Part shown: positions 1 through 10,967 of the stretch, piece after piece | How the letters are laid out: every line of letters begins with the position of its first letter | Numbering within the stretch: the first letter of the stretch is position 1 | Source: Rachycentron canadum | Lineage: Eukaryota; Chordata; Actinopteri; Carangiformes; Rachycentridae | Assembly (NCBI GenBank): GCA_038496675.1 | Contig: CM076651.1 | Span: forward strand, 13,905,616-13,969,615 | Direction of reading: 5' to 3' | Length of the DNA stretch: 64,000 bases | Translations under genes and position numbers: made by a program | The notes under the pieces: model-generated | The model's database searches: none | Told to the model about the DNA's origin: nothing | What the model saw: only the letters and a program-made list of their open reading frames with translations

Positions 1-1170
1 TTAATCTCATCACAGACAGGAAGTTTGCACATTACAAAGAAAATCCTCAAAGTGTTTAAGATGTTTTATTCGAGCCTGTGAATGTCATTACGTCAATTGA
101 AAGTGGTGTCTTACCTTATCACCGTGCTGCCCTCTGCTGACCAACAGTGAAATATTTCCCATCCACTGCTCCTCACTATGAACATGTTACCTTGACCTGA
201 TAAAACTACATGGAGTGTGAGTTCAAAACCAGGACTAAATAAGAAAAAAACAAAAAACAAAAACAAAAAAAAACCTAATTATTTCCTTGCTTGATGTTAG
301 ATAGCCAAGTTATTAATTTTTTTCCAGTGCATATTTCAAAGAGGCCTCAAGACACTGTACCCTTTGGGTTTTCCCTTTAAAACTCAAGGAGTGTTTCACT
401 AATTGGCAGGAAGTAGTCCACTTCAATTAAAACGTGGTACAAGGCTCTGGCCAAATGTTTACTAAGCCAGATTCTAGCGCAGACCTACAAACATGTACAG
501 ACACACACACGCATACATACATGCGTGCGCGCACGCACACACACACACACACACACACTACTGAAAGGTCAGTAATCTAATGACAGTTTTCATTAAACTA
601 CAAAATGTGCTAACAGGTGAGGTTGCAAAATGGGGAGACTGGTTACATTTACAGTATGTACAGTTCTTACAATGTTAGTGCTTGATTCAAATATAATTAA
701 ACGAAAAAAGAAATTATTATATTTGATAGTAATTATTTGTAGTTGTGGTATGTTTTTAACACTAAGGAAAAGAAACATTAGAAACAAACAAAAAAAAAAC
801 TCAAGCAAAAAAACAAAACAAAACAAAAAACAAAACAAAACAAACAAACAATACAAACAATTCCTGTTATGTCTAGTTAATACTATTTATGTGGAGATGG
901 CAAAAAGGGTTAAATGTGGTGGAAAATACAGACTCTCTCTGTATCACTGCTATCAATAATGAAAATTATATATTAATTTGTATCTTAGGCAATGAAGATT
1001 TCAATTTAGCCAACAGCCAATGGCATTTTAGTCTGGTATTTTGTCTCCATCGTGTGGTATAATGTTGGAATACCAGTCTCTAGATGCTGCAGTCACATGA
1101 CTTCCCAGCTATAAGGCCATGGTCATCATAGTAACATAAGTTAATAAGTACTCATCAATACCATCAATAA

Positions 1171-1490
1171 TGTGCAATCATAATTTTAGTTTTGGAGCTG
1201 TTGTAATGGATTTTTATGCAGTTGGGTAGTTTTTAAGTGGATCCCAACTTAGATAAAGTTGACAAACCTTCACAAGATAAAGCTGAAGAAAGATAATGGG
1301 ACAAAAACAAAAATAAAAAGTTCTGCTACACAAACCTGTGCTTATTTTATTGTGAATTGTTAAATAATATGAACATCTTTTGGACTCAACAGTTGAAATG
1401 AAACCATCCTATGGGTCTAGAGTTTTAAAGGGAAATATCTGTTATTAGTGCAACTGCTATAAAATCAAAAAGATCTGAAAGATGGAGCCC
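1171..1490. repeat. Local repeat unit, copy 1 (pair with 3543-3866)
   Basis: From TGTGCAATCATAATTTTAG through AAGTGGATCCCAACTTA, TTCTGCTACACAAACCTGT and CCATCCTATGGGTCTAGAG to AAAAGATCTGAAA, this block aligns in the same orientation with 3543-3866, with scattered substitutions and a few indels. It is more diverged than the 3366/3904 pair, so this duplication is probably older. No coding potential was seen. Confidence 0.8.
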
Positions 1491-2547
1491 CAACCAACCC
1501 AAATGGTTTGTAGAAGGTGGTTTTTAATCTTAAAAATCTATCGTACTTCGATGTGGTGGAGAGCAAATGCAGTTAGTTGGAGCAGTTACGTACACACATT
1601 GAGCTGTTGCTAACTGTAATTATGCTCTCATTTTTAAACAAGAAATGGAACAACATAGTATATAAACTTGGACACTTGAGCACTTTAGCCTTTATTTTGG
1701 ACATCCCCATCATTTACAAACCCCTTCCCTACCAATCTGTCTAAGTTTATCTACCAACAAACAACACAAACACAATCTTGGCAAAAGGTCACAAGGCAGG
1801 TTTTAATAAAACTTTTCAAAAACTTTTAAAATGACAACAATGCAACATTCAACAAAATTATGTTGGACAAAATAGTACACAGCAATTAGAATCTGTTATA
1901 TGTGCTACAGAGAGCTATTAATATAGTAAACAGAGACTCTAGAAAATCACAGGTCAAGATTATTATCTTTGGCAGCAAAATGTGCCAGTAAGATGTCTCA
2001 TTATTATTATTCATTCTTCGTGTCCTTCTTCTTATTATTATGGTATTAATTACTCCACTGTCACTAATGTTAAATGTCCATGCGAGGAAAATTAGTGTCT
2101 TAACTTATAAGCTTAAAACCTTATAGAATAGGATAAGCCTACTGTTGTATATTCTAAGGGATATGATAGTATAGCTCTCAAATAAACATTTCATCTTTAA
2201 GGACTGTAATATTTCCCAGTCTTTTTGTTTTATTTAAATTGTATTGTATAACATCAACAAAAAATGTATAAACAAAAAAAAAACAATTGAAAAACGTATA
2301 TACATAAAAGGAAACATATGCATAAAATGTTGGCCAAGATAATTTAAAGAACCAGCAAATAAAGACTGAACTGATTAACAGATAGAAATGAAATCATTGA
2401 CATAAAAAAATAGACCAAAAAAGGAATGATTTAATAAAATATAAATGGCTTTATGTCCCATCCTTTTTAGATTTTTTAAAATACTTTAAATATTTGGATA
2501 TTACTCTGTAAATATTTTCAGCAGTAGGGGTTGTGGCCAAATCATTG

Positions 2548-2801
2548 GCTAAAACAGACCAGTGGTGGCGCTGAAGATTAGTGGTTTGGAGCAGTAAGGT
2601 GGACTGGTCTGTGGCGTTAATACAATCAATAACAAAGGGTATTTCATGAACAACACATTATAATCGGTGACATTTATAAAAAAAAAAAAAAAAAAAAAAC
2701 AAACAAAAAAACTACGCTCTCTACACAGACCAGTCACTGACTAGACCGGACCTCTATCTTCAGTGCCCCCAATAGCATGTGGCTAGTGTTCTGTTTTAGC
2801 G
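2548..2801. mobile_element. Fold-back (MITE-like) element with poly(A) centre
   Basis: Two imperfect inverted arms face each other. The left arm (2548-2615) has GCTAAAACAGA, GGCGCTGAAGAT and GACTGGTCTGTG in order. The reverse complement of the right arm (about 2720-2801) has GCTAAAACAGA, GGCACTGAAGAT and GACTGGTCTGTG in the same order, with small insertions. A run of about 20 A lies between the arms (2679-2699). No target-site duplication is certain. This could be a MITE or two SINE-like fragments inserted head to head. Confidence 0.55.
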
Positions 2802-3365
2802 ACCATGGTGAATAGACAGACAAGGGACTATAAGCTGTATTTTGTCTCTTGTGATTATTCAGAATAAAGTTCAAATGAGGACCGACTTTACCTTAACTCA
2901 ATGCATTGGTTATTAAACTATACAATAATAGAAAGACCTTACAACCTTACAGCTTTTCAATTTATGTGCACAATAATAAATGCTCATGTCACATCTAGTA
3001 AACAAATCCAGTAGCAGCCACAATACTTCTTCTAGAGATAAATGTTCCCTGAGTAATGAACCATAATAAATCCATGGGCCATGCTGGTTTTTTTGTGAGG
3101 ATGACATCGTGAATTTGATTAATAATAACACTGTCAGCTGTTTAAATATACTAAGTGGTGAGTTGTCATCAGTGCAATAGCTTTTAAATTACAAAAACAT
3201 TCAAAGTTACAGTAGCTGGATGGAACTCAAGTGCTTTTAAATTTTGTCTGTCTGAAAATGTGAACAATATTTACACTTTTCAAGGAGGACAATCAATGAA
3301 TGGCATATATTGATTTTGAAATAACTGTAGCAACAACTGCACAAGAAACTATTTCTGTGTAGCCA

Positions 3366-3524
3366 TAGTCTTTTGCAACATTTGAACTAAACTGTAAAAA
3401 AATTACACAATACATTTTCTCTCTCACATTAAGGCAACAAATAGATTGTTGGGAGCCCTGGTTTCAGTGACTTGTCATGCACTTGAACCTGTTCTTGAAG
3501 TAGAAGACTTCATTGAGAATTTTA
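3366..3524 (-). pseudogene. Duplicated relic of the last b4galnt1 exon end and 3' UTR
   Basis: This 159 bp matches 3904-4061 with only a handful of differences by eye (roughly 97%). The minus strand reads [16 protein letters not shown] and a stop, that is the last codons of B4galnt1 plus about 100 bases of following 3' UTR. It lacks an acceptor and the rest of the exon, because similarity stops abruptly at TTTTA (3524 and 4061). It is therefore a partial tandem copy lying about 540 bp beyond the real exon. It could be a relic of a neighbouring b4galnt1 copy or a small local duplication. Confidence 0.85.
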
Positions 3525-3542
3525 AGTCTCTTAATGCAACAG

Positions 3543-3866
3543 TGTGCAATCATAATTTTAGTTTTGGAGCCGTTCTAACTGCTTTTTATGCAGTTAGGTC
3601 GTTTTTAAGTGGATCCCAACTTACATAAAGCTGACAAAAGATAACGGGACAAAACCAAAAACAAAAAGTTCTGCTACACAAACCTGTTTGTGTTTTTTTT
3701 TTTTGTTAAATAATATGAACATCTTTTGGACTCAAACAGTTGAAAAGAAACCATCCTATGGGTCTAGAGATTTAAAGGGCAAATGTTTGGTGCAACTGCT
3801 ATAAAATCAAAAATGTTTGGTGCAACTGCTATAAAATCAAAAAGATCTGAAAAATGACTAGGAGCC
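3543..3866. repeat. Local repeat unit, copy 2, with internal 31-bp tandem duplication
   Basis: Direct repeat of 1171-1490. Inside it the stretch around AAATGTTTGGTGCAACTGCT occurs twice head to tail (about 3780-3811 and 3811-3842), which the first copy lacks. The unit is followed at once by the real b4galnt1 3' UTR. Confidence 0.8.
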
Positions 3867-4000
3867 CTTTAACTTTTGTTTGCCCTTCCTGTATAGCCTC
3901 CTTTAGTCTTTTGCAACATTTGAACTAAACTGTAAAAAAATTACACAATACATTTTCTCTCTCACATTAAGGCACAAACAGATTGTTGGGAGCCCTGGTT

Positions 4001-7000
4001 TCAGTGACTTGTCATGCACTTGAACCTGTTTTTGAAGTAGAAGACTTCATTGTGAATTTTACTATCATCAGTGGAGGAAGAATATCGAAATTTGTTGTAG
4101 GCCTTCTGGTTGTCTGTCTGTCCCCAAGGTAGTTTTATCTTTGATGCATGGCTTACTATGACATCACTACAGGAGCCAATGTGGAGAGACCCCAAAGCAT
4201 CAATGAAAAACTCTGCAGAATAAAAAGAAAAATTGTTGTTTACTTTTCTCCAAAATTTCTTTTGTTTCATCTTAAAATTTGAAGCAACTCAGCAGTGTCA
4301 TAAAGGCTGTATGCAGAGAATAGCTTGATATTAGCTAAATATAGATAGATAAACTCACCCAGATGAGCATGCCGTGCCAGACGGGGGTTAAAGCCCACTT
4401 GCTGCACTTTGTCTGTTCGCCCCATGAAGAAATTAATGACGGCGTCAGCTACCACGCAGTTAGGAAATCCTGCAATTACATGATAGTGGCCATTCCGGAT
4501 ATGTAAACAGTTGCCCTCTTCTCCTCCCTCTTCCACTGAAATGGTGTGACGGTATGTTGCAGTGTAACCTGTCACCTCCCTCACTGCACCACCAACCTGA
4601 AGCAATCAAGGAAGCAAGGTAGGGGCAACAAATACACAAGAATGAGGAGAGTTTAGAATATATAACAATAATGATATGTAATACAAATGGGGGGGACATC
4701 TTTCCTTTAAACAGGGTTATTTGTAAAACATTTAAATGTTAAAACATAAGTTCGGACACAGTTTTTTATCTGGTATAACTTCCTCTCAAATATAACCAGT
4801 ACAATTTGACTTGTAAAGTCAGTGATACACATTTTAGATCACAAACCTCCCATATTCTATCAGACAAAAGGCAAGGCAATTTTATTTGTATAGCCCATTT
4901 TTACAAACAGAAGGCATCAATATAAACCAGATGGCCTCATTCCTGATCTGTATACAGCACAGATACTTCCTGAACAAAGGAATCTGCTGATATCAGTATT
5001 TGAAGGGAAGTGGTTAAAAACAAAATTTCCCTTTCCTTTTGGGGGCGTTTCTTGCCACTCACACCTGATTTTCACCAGCAATCAAGCCACCTTCACTCAC
5101 CTCTGTATGAAAACCTGGTTCAGAGCTCCACTCTTCGCCAGGTTGTCCGTTCACCTACAGTATGTGTTACTGTGTCCTGGCTTGCTTGTGGATTCAGCAC
5201 TGCTTGCTTTCCTGTGACTAAGTGTGTGTTCCTTATTTAGATCTCTGGTCCCACGCCCTGCTTTTCCTGCTGCTCTGCTAACTGCTCAGCCCAGGACTAT
5301 GCTGTCCGTTACCCACTGTGATCTTTCAGTTCCTCTTTCCTGCCTTCGCTCCAGCAAAGAAGATCCTAAAGACCGCTTTAGTAGCTTTTGACTTTTAGTA
5401 GCCAATAAATTATTTTTGGTTGTTCACTTCAGTTTGACCTTCAGAGTCTTTATTTGCATTGTGGGTACAATGAAGAACACACATTAAGACCATTTCTTGC
5501 TTCCAGGTACATAGAAGAAGAAACTGTAGTCAGCAAATGATAGTTTCATAATTTAATTTGTAGGTGTGTCTCTGAGCTTTTATTTCTACATGGATCTCCT
5601 AAAAATATACTTACAGAGCAGGGGCTAAAATAAACCAAAAGATAGGGTGATTGCGAAGGGCACGAGTTCCAGCCTTCACTGTGTTATATAATGGGTTACT
5701 GTTTAGACACTGTTATGACTAATAGTGGACATCTGGAGAGACTTTGATCCTCCATTGCTGAGTAACCAAGGTCTGGGATGTGAAGAAAAGCATAAAATAG
5801 AATACCTCTAAAAGCAGCTATTGTTAATGAGCGAAGTCGGGGTAAGGACAAGACACATGTAATATTAGTTGGGGAAGAGTGTGTGCCATTGCAGATACTG
5901 GTGTCCAATAGTATCTTAACACATAAGTGTTTGTACTGGTCATCAGTTTCATGTGGATTTATTTCTCTTTAGGAGGTGTAGTCACCTAAAACACCTGTGC
6001 TGGTTAGATATTATAATCTATTTATTTTAATACAATATTTATAGATACAATATACATTATTGACGCCAACAAATAAGCAGATATCTGTAACACAGACTGC
6101 ATTGTATCTGTGCATGTATCTCACCAGATCTAGAGTGGTCTTCTCTAGGATGTCCACCATCTTCTCCAACTTGGTGTTTGCAGCAAAGATGAAGTCATCA
6201 TCCACCCAGAGCACATACTTGGTGGTGACTTGAGACACAACCAGGTTTCTTCCTGCAAACCAACCCTGTATAAAGTGGACAAACAAGGGTCAAAACACAT
6301 TACCTGGACTGCAAGCAAAGATAGGAGGGGGATTCTGTTTCTTGGTCAGGAAACAATGTTGGCCTTTCCCCAAATGTTTGGTTGGTGCCATATTATAAAC
6401 CGTACTGCCCTGCATTTAGTAAGTCTAGTGGTCTGGTCCTGGATCTTATAAAAATATGTCAGGACCAGAATTTTAAGACATAAAGATAATTGCAGGTAAA
6501 GGTTGACTTCCAATGCTAAACTTTTCAGGTGTGTGAAAGATTGCAAAACTGGAAACAAGCATGAGTCTGGACAGAAGATGGAAAATGTCTTCCCATTTCC
6601 TATTGAGTATATCACACATCACAATGAATGATACTTCATAGAGACGTACTCAAACTTATTTACCTTTCCAAATGGCATGATATAATGCTCAATGTAAGGC
6701 CCAATCACTGGCTGAGGGTGTTCATTATCATCCGCTATGATAATGGTGACGGTGGGATAATATTGTCTTATGCTGTCAATGAGATCTTTGAGTTTGTCAT
6801 AGCGTAGAAAGGTCTTGGTGGCGATGGTAACAAGAGCACTAATATTGTACTCTAAACGAAAAACAAAAAACACAAACAACAAATATATTTCAATATCTTC
6901 CAATGTAGCATTTAGACACTTTGCAACATATAAAACTGATAACGATGAAAACTGCTCGCGAACCTCTTTGATTTCCAGAGTTGTAAAGTTTGGGAACGGT

Positions 7001-9116
7001 TCCATGTTCAACTTTAATGGTGAAAAATGAGCGGTGACCTTTAGTTGCAAACTCAACTGCAAATCAAAATGACAATTGTGATACTTACAGAAATACAGAT
7101 GCAGAAATGGGATAGTTGATTGTTGCTGTGTATCACCTAATCACACATTCTGCACATAGTCAGAATGAAACTAATACATACTGCATGTAGCATATATAGC
7201 ACTTTTATAAAACTATAAAAAACACACTTAAACAGGGGAAGTGTTGTAGCTTTCTCTAGATTAGATTGCATTAAGTTTTAAAACCATATTGCATGGCATG
7301 ATATTCTTCTTTTAGATTCGAGACAGTATCCACATAATAACTTTACCTGTATCTGCTGTCTTTGGATGGAAAATAGTGTTTCTATAGGTGACGAACTGCA
7401 GCTGCCTGTTCAAAGCAGAGAGATGAGAACTTGACAATATCATGTGCTTCTCTCCCTCTCCTTTGACAGAGACACTGTCCACTGTAGCAGCAACATCAAA
7501 TGTCCCCAGTTTTGCTGTCAAAGACACCTGTGAGACAATTTGCACATTTTTGGGAAAAAAATATAGTTTTACAATTGTGCAAAAAGAGAGTATGTCAACC
7601 TCAGTTAAAAACATAAATTAGATAATTACTGTATGGTTTGATCTTGTTTCTTCTTTTAGACCCAAACCTATGGAAAGAGAAGAATTATATACATGGGGTG
7701 ATGCTGAAGCATTTGAGCAGACTTCAAAAGCAAATGCAGCACCAATAGTAGGTAAAAAGGTAACTTTTGAGCTCTCTGTTTTTTTATATTGTGTGTTATG
7801 CCAATATGCTTTTACCAGGAATGATGATTGTTTTGAGGGGTCGCACCTCCACTCCCTGGGTAGGATACTGAAGAGGACTGTTGGCCTCGGCTACAATAAG
7901 CACATCTGCAGGACTGAACAACCTTCACAGACAGAGCATATGAGTTAGAAACCTAGCTGTATTGCTTCATCACTGTGCTATCAATGCTATCTTTGTTTTC
8001 TTGTCTGTATACAAAATCTATTGCATGTCTGCCTGTCGTGGGTGAGGGATCCCTCCTCTGTTGCTCACTATAAGGTTTCTCTTTTTTTTCCCTGTTAAAA
8101 GGGTTTTTTGTTTTAAGTTTTTCCTCAGTCGATGTGAGGGTCTAAGGGCAGAGGATGTTGTTATGATGTAAAGCCCTTTGAGACAAATTGTTTGTAAAAA
8201 TGGGCTATACAAATAAAATTGCCTTGCCTTGCCTTACTATTCACAGATAAGCCAATTTAATGTAATTTCATTCAGGGGTTAGGGGCCCTATCTTACCCTC
8301 TGTCTTAAACCCAGCTCAAACTTGACTTGATCTCAGTTTTGGTTTTGATTGCAAATAACCGTGTGATTTAGCTACAGACGGTTCAGGCTAGAGTCAAGGA
8401 CACTAGTGAGAGCAAACACATTTGAGCAGGGCCTTTAAATAGACAGTAGCGTCAGTGTATTGAAATGTCTGTGGTAAGTCAGCTGTCAACTGTTATGTCA
8501 CAGAATGATCCAAGATTCTTTCCAAAGATTTCCAAAGTGGTACTAGGTCATTGATGACTAAACCTCATGGTTAAAACCAACACTGTTTTTATTTTTCATC
8601 TACTGAAACCTACCTCTTCCGAAAGCTGCTGTACTCCTGAGCTCTATGACGTCTCACACCTTCAGGGTCAGGATTGGACTCTAAAAAAGCTGCATCTAGA
8701 TTGTAGGCCCAAACATGTGGGTTGAGCAGATTGGAGAATGGAAGTTGAAAAGTCTCCTTATCAGCCAGACACACACATGTATTTTGAGCCAAGCGACTGA
8801 CAGACAGAAAAAGACAGATGAGATAGATGAGGATAAAAACATTAATATTATTATTATAAATTATAAAATTAACTAATTTATAAAATTAACAAATAACAAA
8901 CCATGCGACTTCCTCTTTTATGTGGTAGGTTACATCATTGTAGGCACTTGTGAGTTCTTGGATTTTCCCGTCCAAGAGTTTTTTTATTACACTCTCCTGT
9001 CTTGGCCGTATGTCAACTTCTGAGTTGGACTCAGGGCACTGAGTATGAAACAAGACTAGCAGTGCAACAACACTGAGTAGAACCAGTCCAAGACACTTCT
9101 TAGTGGTGTTACGCAT
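4001..9116 (-). CDS. b4galnt1: beta-1,4-N-acetylgalactosaminyltransferase 1 (GM2/GD2/GA2 synthase), ten coding exons
   Basis: Transfers GalNAc from UDP-GalNAc in beta-1,4 linkage to GM3, GD3 or lactosylceramide in the Golgi, the step that commits to complex gangliosides (family knowledge, CAZy GT12). Coding exons: 9116-8902, 8796-8614, 7913-7816, 7667-7630, 7527-7347, 7056-6964, 6851-6664, 6265-6125, 4596-4359, 4212-4001. They sum to 1587 bp, 528 aa plus stop, close to the roughly 533 aa of mammalian B4GALNT1, and phases agree at every junction. A type II membrane anchor is seen at about residues 8-25. The catalytic part holds [14 protein letters not shown], then GWFAGRNL and the metal/nucleotide-binding WVDDDF with DDD at 354-356, then VGGAVRE, and ends in FKCMTSH. 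The start ATG follows directly on a splice acceptor, so the 5' UTR is spliced. The sixth exon (7056-6964) was placed by phase and by similarity of its EFATKG...FTIKVEHG stretch. The gene is intact. Fish may carry a and b paralogues and I cannot tell which this is. Confidence 0.95.
4867..4911 (-). repeat. Short LINE/SINE 3' tail, minus strand
   Basis: Read on the minus strand this is TTTGTAAAAATGGGCTATAC followed by AAATAAAATTGCCTTGCC, the same tail as at 8190-8236 on the plus strand and a type of tail common in fish retroposons. Only the last 45 bases or so are present, as expected of a 5'-truncated insertion. It lies in the b4galnt1 intron between exons 8 and 9. Confidence 0.65.
4990..5470 (+). 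repeat. Possible retroelement 3' region, unclassified
   Basis: GC-richer than the intron around it, with broken coding-like text and ending CCAATAAATTATTTTTGG and CTTTATTTGCATTGTGGG, resembling the 3' end of retroelements common in fish. No family can be named from the sequence alone and no open reading frame of a known enzyme survives. Confidence 0.35.
8020..8236 (+). repeat. LINE-type 3' tail with AT-rich end and TTGCC repeats
   Basis: It contains GGGATCCCTCCTCTGTTGC, a T-run with CCCTGTTAAAAGGG, TTTTTCCTCAGTCGATGTGAGG, GTAAAGCCCTTTGAGACAA, GGGCTATACAAATAAAATTG and a short (CCTTG)n end. This order is typical of a LINE 3' tail very common in ray-finned fish (recalled family knowledge, probably L2-like). 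It sits in the b4galnt1 intron between exons 2 and 3. Confidence 0.75.
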
Positions 9117-9619
9117 CTATAATGGAGATCAATACACATGTCAAAATAGTACACAATTAGGCCTCACTGGATAAGGCAGACAATACATGCATGTCAAAGA
9201 CATAGATACTGTGTTTTACATAGAAAAAAAAAAAAATTTAATTTGATTTGGACTGTTGACGAAGTCACATGATTTTTTCAGTTCTTCAGCACTGGTTTAA
9301 AATGTAGCTGGAGCTACCTTATTTCACTGTTCTTAAACCTCAAATCATGAAAAGTAAATTTTAACCAAGTTGGGGTTGTCAGAACTAGAATTCATGCATC
9401 TTTCTGCCAATGCACAAATCAAGCTTCCTGGTAATTTGACAAACAGCGTAATACACAATTGTCCATGTATCTGTATTGATATATAAACCATTGATATACG
9501 AGTCTGAATTTTGATTTTCAACCCATGCTTATTTCAATGTTTGTTATGAGGAGAAATAACTACCTTGTATAGTTTGTTCTCACATTTTATCTTGAACAGT
9601 ATATTTTTTATGTCTGATA

Positions 9620-9693
9620 ATTGGCTGCTGTAAAATAATTTCCCAGTTTGGGATCAATAAAGTAAATCTATGTACAGTATCTATGTATCTATC
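9620..9693 (+). repeat. LINE/SINE 3' tail ending in TATCTATC-like repeats
   Basis: The stretch TTGGCTGCTGTAAAATAATT, TTTGGGATCAATAAAGTA and a degenerate (TATC)n run form a well-known kind of fish retroposon tail. Its microsatellite end is where the Tc1-like element at 9694 begins. Confidence 0.6.
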
Positions 9694-10930
9694 TACAGTG
9701 CTGCTTGAAAGTATGTGAACCCCTTGAGCAGTTTAGATGTTTCTGTTGTTTTACCATGATTTTCTTATTTTATCACCAGTTTTTATGTATGAAATGTCAG
9801 ATATATGTTTATCAATTGCATGTACTTGTTTAGTGGGACTTATTTAAGTAGCCCAAAAACTATATGAAACATGGAATTAGTGTATGTGCGAAAGTAAGTG
9901 AACCCCCAGCTGCATTGGTTAAGTCAAGCAGGTAACAGACTCAGGTGAAACACATTTGGGTGCTTAATTAATCATTTAAACAGACCAATGAAATGAGACA
10001 TCCTTGGGAAAGGGTTTGGCCTGCACTAATTAAAAGAGAGAGGAAACCAACCAAACCACTGTGGTCCCATACAAATCAACAATGCCGAGAGCAAAAAAGA
10101 TATGAAGGAGGAGGACATGAATAAGAGGGTAGTGACAGCCCATCAGTCTGGGGAGGGCTATAAGACCATCTCCAAAAGATTCCAGCTCCATCCATCCACT
10201 GTAAGACAAATAATTTACAAATGGAGGGCCTTCAACATGACAGCAACTCTGCCTAGAAGGGGACGCCCATCAAAACTATCACCCAGAAGCACCAGAAAAT
10301 TATAAATCAGGTAAAGGCCAACCCACACATCACCTCTAGAGAGTTGCAGACCTCTCTGGTAGCATCTGGGACAAATGTGCATGTGTCTACAATCGGACAA
10401 AAGTTGAATAGCCATGACGTTCATGGGAGGGTTGCTAGAAGGAAGCCTCTGCTCTCAAAAAAGAACAAGGCTGCCTGTTTCAACTTTGCCAGAGAGCACT
10501 TGGACAAACCAGAGGCCTTCTGGACGTCCATTCTCTGGACAGACGAGTCCAAAATAGAATTATTTGGTCACAAGCAAAACCAACATGTTGGGAGAAAAGC
10601 CAACACTGCATATGAAGAAAAGAAGCTCCTCCCAACAGTGAAGCATGGGGGTGGAAATGTGAAGGTCTGGGGCTGCTTTTCTACTTCTGGACCTGGACGA
10701 CTCCATATTATCCAAGGAACCATGAATTCTCCAGCATATCAATAAATTCTTGACCAGAATCTCCTGCCATCAGTCAGGGAGTTGAAGCTGGGACGAAAAT
10801 GGATTATGCAACAAGACAATGACCCAAAGCATTCCAGCAAAACTACAGAGGAAAGGCTTCAGAGAAAGAGGATGCATACTCTGAATTGGCCTCAGTCAAA
10901 GTCCGGACCTTAATCCATTTGAAATGTAGA
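9694..10930 (+). mobile_element. Tc1/mariner-type transposon, 3' end missing
   Basis: The left end begins TACAGTGCTGCTTGAAAGTA with TGTGAACCCC, a terminal repeat of fish Tc1 elements. A second copy of the subterminal motif, AAAGTAAGTGAACCCCC, lies at about 9891-9909, giving the IR/DR layout of two transposase-binding sites per end. The body carries a decayed transposase (separate entry). No matching right-hand inverted repeat follows; the sequence leaves the transposase near its last catalytic region at about 10930, so the element is truncated and cannot move. It lies in the b4galnt1 5' intron. Confidence 0.85.
10082..10930 (+). pseudogene. Tc1-like transposase, frameshifted
   Basis: DDE transposase remnant. 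The start MPRAKKI is cut by a frame change before KRVVTAHQSGEGYKTISKRF, an HTH paired-like region with the GRPSKLSPR AT-hook/GRPR-like motif. Further on come WTDESKIELFG (second catalytic region), KHGGGNVKVWGCFS, a stop after SPAYQ, QQDNDPKHSSK, and finally SPDLNPFE in another frame. Several stops and at least three frame changes make it non-functional. Only a single, partial copy is seen. Confidence 0.85.
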
Positions 10931-10933
10931 CAA

Positions 10934-10967
10934 ACATAGACAACACAGAATGCTGTGTTGTCTATGT
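10934..10967. repeat. Perfect 15-bp inverted repeat with 4-base loop
   Basis: ACATAGACAACACAG is followed after AATG by its exact complement CTGTGTTGTCTATGT. It begins four bases after the truncated transposase ends, so it marks or sits beside the break in the Tc1 element. Confidence 0.85.

Larger units (their letters stand above)
1..4000. other. Non-coding flank downstream of b4galnt1
   Basis: AT-rich with no supportable gene. Apart from the duplications and the fold-back element listed separately, it holds a purine-pyrimidine CA/CG microsatellite at 499-559 and A-rich (CAAAA)n low-complexity DNA at 780-855 and 240-275. The b4galnt1 3' UTR must occupy part of 3000-4000, but I could not fix its poly(A) site. 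Confidence 0.6.

Noticed and set aside
6815..7062. Continuous minus-strand frame through 6964-6851 joining two b4galnt1 exons
   Set aside because: The open frame there is a different frame from the one that matches the family. Splicing 6964 to 6851 restores the conserved order, so the stretch between is an intron.
10344..10745. Intact-looking 133-residue transposase gene
   Set aside because: It is one fragment of a Tc1 transposase broken by stops and frame changes on both sides, so a pseudogene.
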